Shown here in pieces: positions 43,787-54,851 of a stretch of DNA of 64,000 nucleotides. A program made the position numbers and the translations under genes. The DNA lies in the NCBI GenBank assembly GCA_947652605.1, contig OX393577.1, positions 34,413,466 through 34,477,465 of the forward strand, given 5' to 3'. The notes beneath the pieces were generated by a model. That model was given only the letters and a program-made list of their open reading frames with translations. It was not told where the DNA came from and ran no database searches. Origin of the DNA: Elmis aenea. Lineage: Eukaryota > Arthropoda > Insecta > Coleoptera > Elmidae. Within the stretch, counting starts at the first letter, position 1, and each line of letters opens with the position of its first letter.

Positions 43787-45792
43787 GAACAGCGCTGCGT
43801 GACTTCGTCCCAGCATTTTTCTCAAAATGGTGTTTCCATAAACGGTAATCTAATGGACCGATTTACATTAGATTTGGTAGAGTGAATCTTAATACAATTA
43901 TCTAGTTTTCATCATAGGATTTTTTTTTAAACATCGTAGTTCATTTTTTATAAATCAAAGGAAATCAAATTTCTAGTCAAAAACCCGAAATTTTCATTAT
44001 GAATTCCGCCATTTTGCAAAAAAATTGAAAAATGAAAATCGGCTACTTTTATCCATCCTATCTATTTTATTGTTTAAGTATTAATTGTCATGCAAAAATT
44101 TTCAAATTAACTGGCATTGTCAAAGTCACTTTACGACAAGGATGATGTTAGACTAAGATATGTACTGTTGTCAATTTATGTTTGAACAAACTTTTAATTT
44201 TAACAACATTACTTTTTAAGTTGTTGAATACACCAAATGTATAAATTCTAGTTCCTTTAGAAAGTCATTTTAATAAATCATTTATTAAACATTACTACAT
44301 ATTTTGTTTTTTGTTATGCATTCTGAGACGATTCGATTTATCCTAGATTCCACACGTTAAACAACCCCCAGAGAATATAAATAATCTAAAATGAGAGTAG
44401 CTTGTGCTGACTATTATTATTCTTCTAGGAAAACAATTAAAAACGTGCTTCTGCTTCACGAGTGAGTACGTTTGTTTCAATTAAGTCATAAAAATTTAAA
44501 AATATCTTCCAAATTGAATCGATAAAATTTTTAAGCATTCCATGTAAACCATACAAACGAATTTTGATATTTACGCCTTTTTTGTGGCTCTGTCATGTCC
44601 AAAACAGTCGTTTATGCAGTGCCGTCCGTCCGTTTGAACGTGTTCGTAGACTAGACTCTTGTAATGAGACGAAATCTCGTTACACTGCACGTGAAGAGAC
44701 TGCTTACATTATTTCGTATTTGAAACTCGACTGGCTATGTAAGATGCCTACAAACTTGATTTAAACTAAGCTACACATTCGAACCATGGACCGATATCGT
44801 TGATTTAGTCGCTTACGAAAGAACTACGTCCTTTCTTGAAACCTTCAATTAGTATGACATTACATGATGTAGAGTTGAAATAAATGGCATTTTACTAAGA
44901 AAATAAGAAAATACTGGTATAAAGAAAGTATTCGAGTTTTTGGCGGATTTACACGTATTGCGATTTCCTAAACCCGTTTTGACTATTTTCGAGATGACCT
45001 CCGTGTGTATGTGTGTGCAGAACTGCTACGGTTGCATTGGCAACAGAGCACACTAAAAAAATATTTACCAAAAACAATGCCACAGCTCTATGTGAGCTCT
45101 GTGTGTCGCAATAAATATAGCTGTTAGCTTTTTGACTACTTTTACATCTTTTTAACTCCTGGAGTTTTTATTTTAAATTTTTTGGTACACAATTCTTAAA
45201 AATTGTCATCACAGTTAAAATTGGTCGTTCAAAAAATTCTAAAACATTCATTTAAGAAATAATCGTCTTTTCAGTTATTTAGTATGTACAAATGTGAAAA
45301 TATTATTAATTTAAGTACAATTAGTAAACAAAATAAAAGACCGTTATAATAAAGTGAATTTGAATTTAAATTTTACTTAAACAATATTTTAAGCTAGATT
45401 GTAAAAAATTAAGTAGAATATTAGAGTGAAGCGATAGTGGTTAGAGTTTTTTGGACAGTATCGTCTTACTTAATTGTAAATTATTTAAGTGTACCTTTTT
45501 AGTAGCTTAACTAAAAACTTGGGTAATGTATCTCAAAATTCTAAATCAATATGTAAGCAGCAGTGGCCTACTTTCTATCCGCTGCTATTAAACTGTGGAA
45601 TAAATCACTTTTCTTCCACTCCCTGCTGTTTTATACTTTTTTACCTTTTTTCGTGGCTTGTATAATATGCACAGTAATGGTACATTGCTTTAAAACGCTC
45701 TGGTGTATATTTTATTGAAAAACTTATTGCTTTATTATTTACCCCGCCTATAATGGATCATAAATAACGGTCCGTTTTATCACATTTTATTA
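43787..45792. other. AT-rich DNA, nothing recognised
   Basis: The 66-codon frame at 44564-44764 (+) has no family I recognise and no splice support. Confidence 0.45.
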
Positions 45793-46770
45793 TACAGAGT
45801 GCCCCAGTAAAAATTCTTTAGCCAAACACTTTTTTATTTAAAAGATAAGAGCTTTGCAATTTGTTACAAGATATTTAGGCTGTCAAAATGGTGTCGAATT
45901 TTAGAATAAGAGCAAACCAACATCGCAAAAATCGTTTCAAGATTTCAGTTATTGAATTGGAAATTGGAAATGACAACAATTGCCAATATTAACAACTGTA
46001 AACCACTTTTATTTCGTTTGTCTGAAGTATCCATGAAAATGGAAAATCAAGAGTATTCAAACACGAATATTTTGAACTTATTTTATATTCATGAAGAATG
46101 TCACAAGATTATTGAAAGAACCTGCCTTGTGTTCAGTGAGAGGTATCCTCATTTGACTGTAATGACCAGACACAAATTTCAAGAAATAGATTCAATTTTT
46201 TTGCAATGTAATAGAGTGAAATCTGCTAGTATTCGACCTGAGCGTGTGACAAATAATGAAACTAACGAAGTTAACATCCTGGGATACTTTAATGACCATC
46301 CTCAGCGGTCAATTCGATTGGCAGCGCAAGACTCAGTTTAACATACTATGCTGTACAAGCTACATACATTAAAAATGCACAACTATTCGTTCGCACTTTC
46401 AATAATCTTGTGATATTGTCTATGAATGTAAAATAAATTCAAAATATCCGTGTTTAAATACTCTTGATATTCTATTTTTATGGATACTTCAGACAAACGC
46501 AATAAAAGTGGTTTACAGTTATCAATATTGGCATTTGTCATTTCCAAGGCCTACTATTTAAAAATGTTGCAATTTCTCTTAACTTTATCAAAAATTCTTA
46601 ATAATTCGAAAATTGTTGCAGATATGTATAGAAAACGCTAATACAGATTGATGCAGAATGTAATTTTGCAGTAGAAAATGAAAAAAAAGTTTGTGCATTG
46701 TATTTTTAAAAAAACGAGTTTTAGTGGTCTGAAGTTGTATTAAAGAAAATTAAATTTTGGAGACCCTGTA
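45793..46770. mobile_element. 978-bp partly palindromic TACAG-ended element
   Basis: The left end TACAGAGTGCCCCAGTAAAA and right end (complement TACAGGGTCTCCAAAATTTA) are related. The inner arms 45950-46075 and 46440-46550 are inverted copies (for example TCTGAAGTATCCATGAAAAT and its mirror). The loop encodes the N-terminal HTH of a transposase. Confidence 0.75.
45952..46341 (+). pseudogene. Transposase N-terminal HTH (DUF4817-like) in a fold-back loop
   Basis: A 129-codon open frame contains EYSNTNILNLFYIHEECHKI, FSERYPHLTVMTRHKFQEID, then ETNEVNILGYFNDHPQRSIR and LAAQDS. This fits the DUF4817 helix-turn-helix of insect Tc1/mariner-like transposases (YSN.E...M.FIYGEC..N...A..LY.ERYP.R) and the following second HTH. 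The DDE catalytic domain is absent. The upstream 40 residues lie in the palindromic arm. That the frame is still open is notable. Confidence 0.65.
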
Positions 46771-47090
46771 AGTAATGCATCGATTGCAAAAATTCCAGAA
46801 TGTACTGCATGGTTTCTTCTAGGCATGGTCTAAATTTAAGCGTTTTTTTTTCAAAAATTGCGGCGCTAGATAATATTAAACATCACGATGAAAATCAAAA
46901 AAAAAATTTCAAAAAAGTCCCAAAATCTAAAAATGACTCCACTTAGGTATAGGGAATGCTAATAAAAGTCTTTTTAAAATAACGTTTTAAATCCAATACG
47001 CAATAAAAAATAGACCATTGAATTTGAAATAAGATAGTAGACGTCAACTTCCGGTATTTCCGGAAGTGTCGCCATATTAAAAATATTTTC
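46771..47090. other. Short spacer between two elements
   Basis: No feature seen. Confidence 0.4.
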
Positions 47091-47104
47091 AATAAACAGA
47101 TCAG
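47091..47104 (+). repeat. Left target-site duplication of the Jockey-like element
   Basis: AATAAACAGATCAG, identical to 51324-51337. Confidence 0.9.
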
Positions 47105-47322
47105 TGATCATTTGAATGTCGAAGCGGAAAGACGTGATTTCAATTGCTCTGCTCGCCGAGATAAAAAGTGAACGCAAAAAGTGCTATAGTTCTTCAGGCT
47201 ATCGGTAATTTAGTTCGAAAACAGTGATAAGCAAATAAATAAGTGAATGTAAATAGTGTAAATAATAGATTTTAAAAATTAATGTTAAGTGAAAAATGTG
47301 AATAGACATACACAAGTGTGAT

Positions 47323-48534
47323 ATGCCCGTTGAACCTCTGATACCAATGGAATATGGGCACCACAGCAAACAAGTAACAAGAATGACTTCAACTAGCGAA
47401 GAAGAAGAAGAAGCAAGTCACTCTAGCAACACTCCATGGCAACAATTTAGAAGCATTAAAAGAAAAAAAGTGGCGAAAAGGCAAGATAATGTGCAGCCGG
47501 ACAATACTATAACGACAAACAACAGATATAGCTCCTTAACAGTAGATGACAATACAAATTCAAATCAGGAGAGTAATAGTACAAAAATTACCAGACCCCC
47601 TCCCGTATTTGTATATGGGGTAGTAAACTATCCAAATATGGTATTACAGATAAGAGATCACTTAAAAGATGAACAATATTGCACAAAGAGTATGGCTAAC
47701 GATATTGTTAAAATAAATTGCAATACTATAGAAGGATACAGAAAAATAGTCAAGCACTTTAAGGAGCAAAACGTAGTACATCATACTTACCAACTGAAGG
47801 AGGAACGATCTTACAGAGTTGTTATTAAATACATGCATCACTCGGTGGAAACAAAAGACATAACAGAAGAACTAACAAAATTGGGGCATAAGGCTAGAAA
47901 CATCATAAATGCGAAACATAGAATAACTAAGCAACCACTAAACATGTTCTTTGTAGATCTGGAACCTGCAAGTAATAATAAAGATGTATACAAAATCGCG
48001 AGGCTTCAAAACATTAACATTAAAATCGAGCCTCCCAACAAAAATAAAAGCAATATTATTCAATGCATGAGATGTCAACAGTACGGCCACTCAAAATCCT
48101 ATTGTAATAGGCCCTATGTATGTGTCAAATGCGGCGGAACGCATAGCACCGCAAGTTGCAAGAAAACTAAGGATACCCCAGCAAAATGTGCATTATGTGG
48201 AAAAGACCATCCAGCAAACTACAAAGGTTGTGAGCACTATCAAAGGCTAAGTCGTAGTAACAACAACATAAACAAGGTCAGTACTATAAAAGTAACATCA
48301 CCTATCATACACGGTACCCCTAATCAACAACCTAATAACTCACGCCAACAGCACAGAAGCTATGCCAACGTGGCAGCCAATAATTCGAACAATAACAGAG
48401 ACATGATGCAAGAAACAAACACCACACTAACACAATTCCTAAACGAATTCAAGTCTATGTTTAACCAACTTATTCAACAAAACAGTATGGTCTTAAACAT
48501 GCTGACAACGCTAATGACTAAACTAGTTTCCTAA
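47323..48534 (+). CDS. Jockey-like ORF1 (gag-like nucleic-acid-binding protein)
   Basis: 403 codons. It has an acidic and serine-rich N-terminus (SEEEEEASHSS), then a PRE_C2HC-type region (about 120-245, including YRVVIKYMHH and FFVDLEP). Three zinc knuckles follow: C248-x2-C-x4-H-x4-C261, C267-x2-C-x3-H-x4-C279, and a third, CALCGKDHPANYKGC. The C-terminus is Asn/Gln-rich. In the family this protein binds element RNA in ribonucleoprotein particles. The frame is intact. ORF2 starts within about 40 bases of its stop. Confidence 0.92.
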   Translation: MPVEPLIPMEYGHHSKQVTRMTSTSEEEEEASHSSNTPWQQFRSIKRKKVAKRQDNVQPDNTITTNNRYSSLTVDDNTNSNQESNSTKITRPPPVFVYGVVNYPNMVLQIRDHLKDEQYCTKSMANDIVKINCNTIEGYRKIVKHFKEQNVVHHTYQLKEERSYRVVIKYMHHSVETKDITEELTKLGHKARNIINAKHRITKQPLNMFFVDLEPASNNKDVYKIARLQNINIKIEPPNKNKSNIIQCMRCQQYGHSKSYCNRPYVCVKCGGTHSTASCKKTKDTPAKCALCGKDHPANYKGCEHYQRLSRSNNNINKVSTIKVTSPIIHGTPNQQPNNSRQQHRSYANVAANNSNNNRDMMQETNTTLTQFLNEFKSMFNQLIQQNSMVLNMLTTLMTKLVS

Positions 48535-48551
48535 AGGGTAAATTTGTAAGG

Positions 48552-51180
48552 GTGGCATTATGGAACGCGAATGGCATGGAACAACATAAAGAAGAAATAA
48601 AAATATTTTTAACACATAACCACATAGATGTAATGTTAATAAGTGAGACACACTTTACAGAAAAATCGTATTTTAATATGCCTCACTATAAGTTAAACCA
48701 TACAAACCACCCTGATGGTACAGCACATGGTGGAACAGCAATTCTAATAAAACAAACAATCAAGCACCATGAACTGTTAAAATATGAAGAAAGTTTTCTT
48801 CAAGCTACATCAATAACAGTAAAATCCTTGCCATACGATTTAGTCATATCAGCGGTATATTTCCCACCCAGACATAACATAAAACAAAATAATTTCGAAG
48901 AGTTTTTCGGATCTTTAGGACAAAAATTCATCGCTGGGGGTGACTACAACAGCAAGAACACTCTATGGGGATCACGTCTCACAACAACTAAGGGCCGAGA
49001 ACTTTTAAAAGCAATGGAAGAAAAAAGATATTCATTCATCTCAACTGGAACACCAACATACTGGCCTGCCGACGCAAACAAAATACCTGACCTCCTTGAT
49101 TTTTTTATTACCAATGGACTCAATCCAGCTTATACACAAGTAATACCAAGCTATGATTTAAGATCAGACCATTCTCCTATCATTGCAACTATATGCGCAT
49201 CAGTTACACTCAAAAAACCTATACCCCGACTACACAATACAAGAACAAACTGGCAAGAATACCGTAAAATAATCAATGAAAACATAATATTAAATGTCCG
49301 CCTCAAAGAACCCGAGGAAATAGAAACAACTACTAATGACCTTATTAAAAAGCTACAACAAGCAGCACAGCAAGCAACACCTCATATCAAACCAAGAAAA
49401 ATAATAAGTGATAAACCATTAGAAATTAAAAGATTAGTGGCTGAGAAAAGGCAGGCCCGAGCAAAGTGGCATCGTAGCCACAACCCAATAGATAAAAACA
49501 GTTACGAACAATTAAGTCGTAGACTAAAAACAAAACTCAAAGAATTAAGAGATGAGAACTTTAAGCAGTATGTGTCTAAACTCACCAGACTGGATAACTC
49601 TATCTGGAAACCTATAAAAAATTCCAAAAAACCCAAGCTAACCTCACCTCCACTACGAAAAAACAATACAGAACCATGAGCCAAAAGTGACGAAGAAAAA
49701 GCCAAGTTATTTGCAGAACATCTGACCACTGTATTTAACCCAATAAACAATGAACCGAACCAAGAAATAGAGCAAAATCTATCTACTCCTGTAGAAACAT
49801 TACATTCTCTAAAAGCAACAACGCCAAAAGAGATAAGAGACGAAATAAAGAAACTAAATCTTAAGAAGTCTCCAGGCATGGACCTTATAACAGCCAGAAT
49901 GTTGAAAGAATTGCCAAGGAAAGGAATAGTCCTTATAACATATATATTTAACGCCATCTTAAGATTAGGGTATTGGCCAAAACACCTAAAAACTGCACAA
50001 ATAATCATGATTGGCAAGGCTAGAAAAGAACCTACAAATGTCAAGTCCTATCGCCCAATTAGTCTGCTACCGTCTATTTCTAAACTGCTCGAAAAGCTAG
50101 TACTCCACAGAATTAATGAAGACTTGGATCCCCAAGAATGGATTCCAGATCATCAGTTTGGGTTCCGGCAGGCCCATTCCACAATACAACAAACGCACCG
50201 CATCGCGCATGCAATCAATAAGGCGATAGAAAACAAACAATACTGCTCAGCGGTGTTTCTTGACATCAGTCAAGCGTTTGACAAGGTTTGGCGCCCAGGA
50301 CTGCTGTATAAGATTAAAAGAAATCTTCCTACATCGTACTTTAACCTCTTTAAATCATACTTAAGTGAGAGACAGTTCCAAACTAAAGTGGGCGAGGAAA
50401 GATCAAACAACTTCCCAATTGCATCAGGAGTGTCACAAGGCAGTGTTCTTGGTCCAATATTGTACGTACTGTATACATCTGACCTGCCGACAACACAAAA
50501 TACAATTACAGGAACATTCGCCGACGATACGGCTATCCTGGCAAGTCATCATGACCCTATAGTCGCCTCGCAATATGTCCAGGAGCACTTGAGCCTGCTT
50601 CAACAATGGCTACACAGATGGCGAATAAAAATAAATGAGACTAAGTCGGCCCAAGTGACATTTACCCTCCGCAAAGGCTCCTGTCCACCAGTTAACGTGA
50701 ACAATGTGGAAATACCACAAACAAACGAAGTCAAGTATTTGGAACTGCACCGGGATAACAGATTAAACTGGAAAACACATATCCTAAAAAAACAAAAACA
50801 AATCAACCTACGAATAAAAGAAGTTAATTGGCTAATAGGTAGGAAATCGCGAGTGTCACTAGAAAACAAGGTACTAATTTATAAAGCCCATATGGACATA
50901 CGGAATAGAGCTGTGGGGCTGTGCCCGTAAGAGCAATATTGCAATCATACAAAGGTGCCAATCAAAAATGCTTCGGCAGATTGCGGATGCCCCCTGCTAC
51001 GTGTCCAACCATACCCTACATAAAGACCTTAATATACGCACCGTTCAAGATACCATAATAGAAAAAATAGCAAAACATCACCAGGCCCTGGATCAGCACG
51101 AGAATCCACTACTAGAGCCACTGCTGGAGCCTGACTGTATAAGAAGATTGAAGAGAGTGTGGCCCCTAGACGAAAGATAG
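48552..51180 (+). pseudogene. Jockey-like ORF2: endonuclease and reverse transcriptase, broken twice
   Basis: Endonuclease: VALWNANGMEQHKEEIKIFL, ISETHFT, AGGDYNSKNTLWGSR and YDLRSDHSPI. An in-frame TGA at 49677-49679, where the family has Trp, ends the first 375 codons, and the same frame then continues. RT: KKSPGMDLI, YRPISLLPSISKLLEKL, FGFRQAHST, AVFLDISQAFDKVW, GVSQGSVLGPILY and TGTFADDTAI (FADD at about 50515-50526). Near 50887 a small deletion shifts the frame. The tail resumes as WTYGIELWGCARKSNIAIIQ through to LKRVWPLDER and a stop at 51178. The enzyme copies RNA at the nicked target. The exact start is uncertain: the frame opens at 48522 and its first ATG is at 48576. Confidence 0.92.
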
Positions 51181-51323
51181 GGTGTTTCCGAGGCAACGTC
51201 GCTGGATGTTGACCTCATCACGTCATTTAAATCACCAGAACCACCCAGGAATTGACATCAAATTGGCCTATAGAATTATAATAATTCTGATTGCCGATCA
51301 AAGTGAAGAAAAAAAAAATAATA

Positions 51324-51337
51324 AATAAACAGATCAG
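51324..51337 (+). repeat. Right target-site duplication of the Jockey-like element
   Basis: AATAAACAGATCAG follows directly after the A-rich tail. Confidence 0.9.
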
Positions 51338-52639
51338 ATGCCATTATGGTCATAACCAAAATTTCATATCCATACCCTTTTTCATTCTTCATATATTTTT
51401 AAGTCCCGGTCTTAATCAACCACCCTTTATAATAATTGTAACATATTAGCGGAGGAAAAGGTTATATCACCAATATAATGTTAGATAGTTGTCTTTGATC
51501 AAGTTACATAATAGTTCGTTTTTTTTTGGGAAAAATAAATACATAATACCAATTGAAAACTTTTGTTACAAAGCGAATATTGCTTTTTAACTTATTGTTG
51601 GAGTACTTGACATATGAAAATCCATAGCAGTTTCCAAATCCCACCTGAGCTTGGACACTAGTAGTGGTAATTATTATTTATGAGAAGGGACTAAGTTATT
51701 TATTATGTTAAAGCTTCGCTTGCAAAGTTTAGCTGTAACTAAGCCGAAACAAGCTGGATTTTGCTTTAGGTTTGTTAATATTAAGATATATCGGTCTCAA
51801 AGGATACATCGATAAGCTTTTACCAAAAAGTAAGATGAGCTTTGCAACTTTAAATATTTAATATTTGAGCCAACAAATGGAGAACGATATATTGTCAGCT
51901 GAAAAAAACGTCTCACCTGTTTAGTTTAACATTTTGAAAGTTTGATAATATATTGCAAACGTTTTAATATGTAGATATTGTAACAACTAAAAGTAAACCT
52001 ACATTTAAATCATTCAAACAAATTAAAATAAGTGAAATATGCGAACCTATCCTCATTAAAACATATAACAAAAGACTTATCCGTTTTGTTTTAAATTACA
52101 AATTTTAATTAAGCGAAATTGAATCAAGCCATATTAAACAAGGAAGAAATTGTTAGAATGAACAGAGTTTAATAGGTATGCATGTTTAGCGAAACAATTA
52201 TCTTACACAAATTAGTAACAATTTGATTAGTTTTGTACATACAAATCTAACTTGTTGGCAAGTTTGTTACAGCCTTACAAAGAAGAAATAGGCTTGAGGG
52301 CGTACAAGTCTGTCAACGGCATATAATATTTAAAATACTTGTGCAACTTGATTAACAATAATGAAGAATACTTTAAATAACACAACAGAATGTATTTTTC
52401 TACTTTTTCATTTATCAATCACACAAAATTCCCTATGTGGCTAATATAAATGACAAACGTACTAATATAAATAAATAAAGTAACGTTGGTTAAATAGAAT
52501 TTAATTTTGCAACTCTACGTAATAGTAAGGTTTGACTGGCAGTAGCAGTTTTTTTTAAATCCTTAACAAAACTTAAAAATTGATACATAGAAACATGTAG
52601 TAATTTGGCGAAATCAAGGGACCAAATGCAATGAAATCA
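51338..52639. other. AT-rich DNA, nothing recognised
   Basis: No coding or element signal. Confidence 0.5.
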
Positions 52640-52980
52640 GAGTTTAACTTAATAGAAGATTTTACAATGCGAAGCCACCGGACAAGGCTATTGCCTTCAA
52701 CAATTCATGTATTCGTGAATTGTTGAACAAATTTAAACGAATTGGATCTGTAAATGATGAAACAAGAGCTGAACGATCGGGTACATTAGAGTTTAACATG
52801 AACGGAGTACGCAGAAATATCATTGAACAATCTGCAATAGCAGCGCATGCCCAGGGTACGGGAAAACCGTCTTTTTTGACAATAAAATTACATTTTTGGC
52901 CAATACTGTACAGGGAATCCATGAAAATTGTTGGGAACTCGACTTTAACAAGAATACAGCAGTGTAATTGCCCATAATAT
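52640..52980 (+). pseudogene. Tc1/mariner-type transposase HTH remnant
   Basis: CIRELLNKFKRIGSVNDETR (about 52709-52768) resembles the second helix of the DNA-binding region in insect mariner-like transposases (IR.LV.KF..TGSV.D..R.GRP). The upstream FYNAKPPDKAIAFNN and downstream RRNIIEQ fit the same region. No catalytic motif or terminal repeat was found. The opposite-strand frame at 52662-53087 is a shadow. Confidence 0.45.
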
Positions 52981-53132
52981 GAAAACCCCTCATTGCAAAA
53001 GGCCTGAGGCGCAACGACAATAATTATATCAAGCGGAATGCTACACCTTCCAAACGGGATATATAAACCTGGCAACACACAAAACAATCACTTTTTATAA
53101 ACACCTAGATAAAATTATTCAAACGTGAAGAC

Positions 53133-53292
53133 TTGACCTTTTCGGTGCTCTGGACGAGTATACTCGCCAAATTTTTACGCTGCCCAAAATGCTCGAGACG
53201 AGTTAACTCGCCCGAACGTTACCGAATTCGATGAAAGTTAGGCGCACTGCAGGCATAGAAAAACTAAAAGCATTGCGCACTGAAAAGGTTAA
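53133..53292. mobile_element. 160-bp piggyBac-like MITE
   Basis: The left end TTGACCTTTTCGGTGC and right end (complement TTAACCTTTTCAGTGC) are inverted repeats starting with TTGA/TTAA, the piggyBac target. Inside are two near-identical palindromes, GACGAGTATACTCGCC and GACGAGTTAACTCGCC. No coding sequence. Confidence 0.65.
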
Positions 53293-54247
53293 TAAAAAAA
53301 AACGCGGACAATAGACCTTAGCCAGCTAGAATACTAGATTTAAGCCCTTTATATTTCTTTGTATGGGTATTTATCAAAATCCTTGTCTATCAAAAAAAGA
53401 CTTCTACTCAGGAATCCGACGCGAACGCATAACTACTACTTTTAATATGATTCTGTAAGTGCGCCAGCATTGTGTTTGAAAATGCTGCGGAACCTTTTGC
53501 GATGTACCAGGCTACTAATTTACGAGTGAACGTCCAAGTAACTTAAATAAAAATTAATTTATCAATTTTAAGAAAAATATGTATTTTTGCAACTTAAGGA
53601 CGGTCATTGCCTTCTCAACAATGTAAACCAACAGTTACGTTGCCAAGCCTACATAAGCGCGTCCACAGTACAGCAGCTCAATTTTCAATGTACAGCTTAT
53701 ACGTAAAACACAAAAAATTAGTTTAATAAATATATATTAGACTTGGATATTTTGAGTTGGGTTAAAATGTTAATATTTATTATTTAAAAGAGAATATTAT
53801 CTATCTTGTAGTAGGTATGTCTATGAAACTAAATAGCATTAACAACATCTTACAAAGCAATTCAATTTATGTGTGAAACAATAGAGCAAACAATATTAAT
53901 AATGGTAGAAATTATTCTCCAACTAGCTTTGGATTGGGGAACGCTCACACAATTCCGTAGACACATTCCATTCAATTGACTAGAGGGTGGGTAATAGCTA
54001 AATTTAAGTTTCATCTGGATGCGTAAGAACGAAAATTGGCGGTGTTAGTAACTTAACACTATCTACTAGTATATAAATGAAATTTAATAATAATTACTAA
54101 CCTACCATGACGAATATACCACTTTTCAACTTTGATTATGATATGGACAATAAATAAAACTATAACATTACAAAATATTGTAACATGTTGGTTAGAACAT
54201 ATTAAAAATAATATAGTTATGATAATGTAGAAATATAAAATCAATAG
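53293..54247. other. AT-rich DNA, nothing recognised
   Basis: No feature seen. Confidence 0.5.
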
Positions 54248-54706
54248 GTTCCAGCAAGGCTATGTACGATCCGATGGAGGATCAGATATTAGCGAAGTAT
54301 CGATATCGCGTTCCAGCACAGTCTCCGACAGTTCATCGGACGGATAGTCGGCTGTTCCAGCAGTTATCGGACACATTCATGAACTATTTTGTGGACAGCA
54401 AAAACAGTACGTGAACGAAGGCATGAACGCTGGATTTTTAAATGCATGCGCTGTTTACAAGGCACGCGGCCTCTGATAGCTACGCATCGCACTCTCAATC
54501 CCATGTTAGTACGCTCTTAAGATATTTACAGTTGCGATGGCTAAATTTCTATAAACCCAACAGACACAAATGTTATTAACAGTTGTGCATGTCGTTAAAG
54601 CGTTCCGGGAGCGGCTAATACATTTATTAGTCCATAGTTGTTTTATGTGCATAAACCAGTTAGTGTATCAGTATATAATTAGTAGAAAATGCACTGCTAG
54701 AACAAA
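54248..54706. mobile_element. TTCCAGCA-family MITE, copy 3
   Basis: It begins GTTCCAGCAAGGCTATGTAC and ends CACTGCTAGAACAAAC. The length and internal order match copy 1 (449 bp) closely, including GACACAAATGTTATT and GTCGTTAAAGCGTTCC. No coding capacity. Confidence 0.75.
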
Positions 54707-54851
54707 CTTACTATATGGATATCAAAAACAAAACAAAGAAGGAAGTGGGGGTACACAGTGTCACAATGGAAGATAAAAGTGCCTAGAATATTAATTAGCA
54801 GAGAGCGGTTGCTAAGCGATGTAAGAATGTCTGCAACCTGTTATATTTATA

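Larger units (their letters stand above)
47105..51323 (+). mobile_element. Nearly complete Jockey-like non-LTR retrotransposon
   Basis: The 4.2-kb element has a 5' UTR (47105-47322), ORF1, ORF2 (endonuclease and reverse transcriptase), a short 3' UTR and an A-rich tail just before 51323. Identical 14-bp direct repeats flank it. Two ORFs, a PRE_C2HC/zinc-knuckle ORF1 and an APE-type endonuclease plus RT without RNase H indicate the Jockey clade. The perfect duplication and mostly open frames suggest a recent insertion. One nonsense codon and one small frameshift in ORF2 make this copy non-autonomous. Confidence 0.95.

Noticed and set aside
49502..50044. A 180-codon - strand frame
   Set aside because: It is antisense to the Jockey-like ORF2 and has no independent support.
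52662..53087. A 141-codon - strand frame
   Set aside because: The + strand shows transposase HTH-like residues over the same bases. The - strand product has no recognisable motif.
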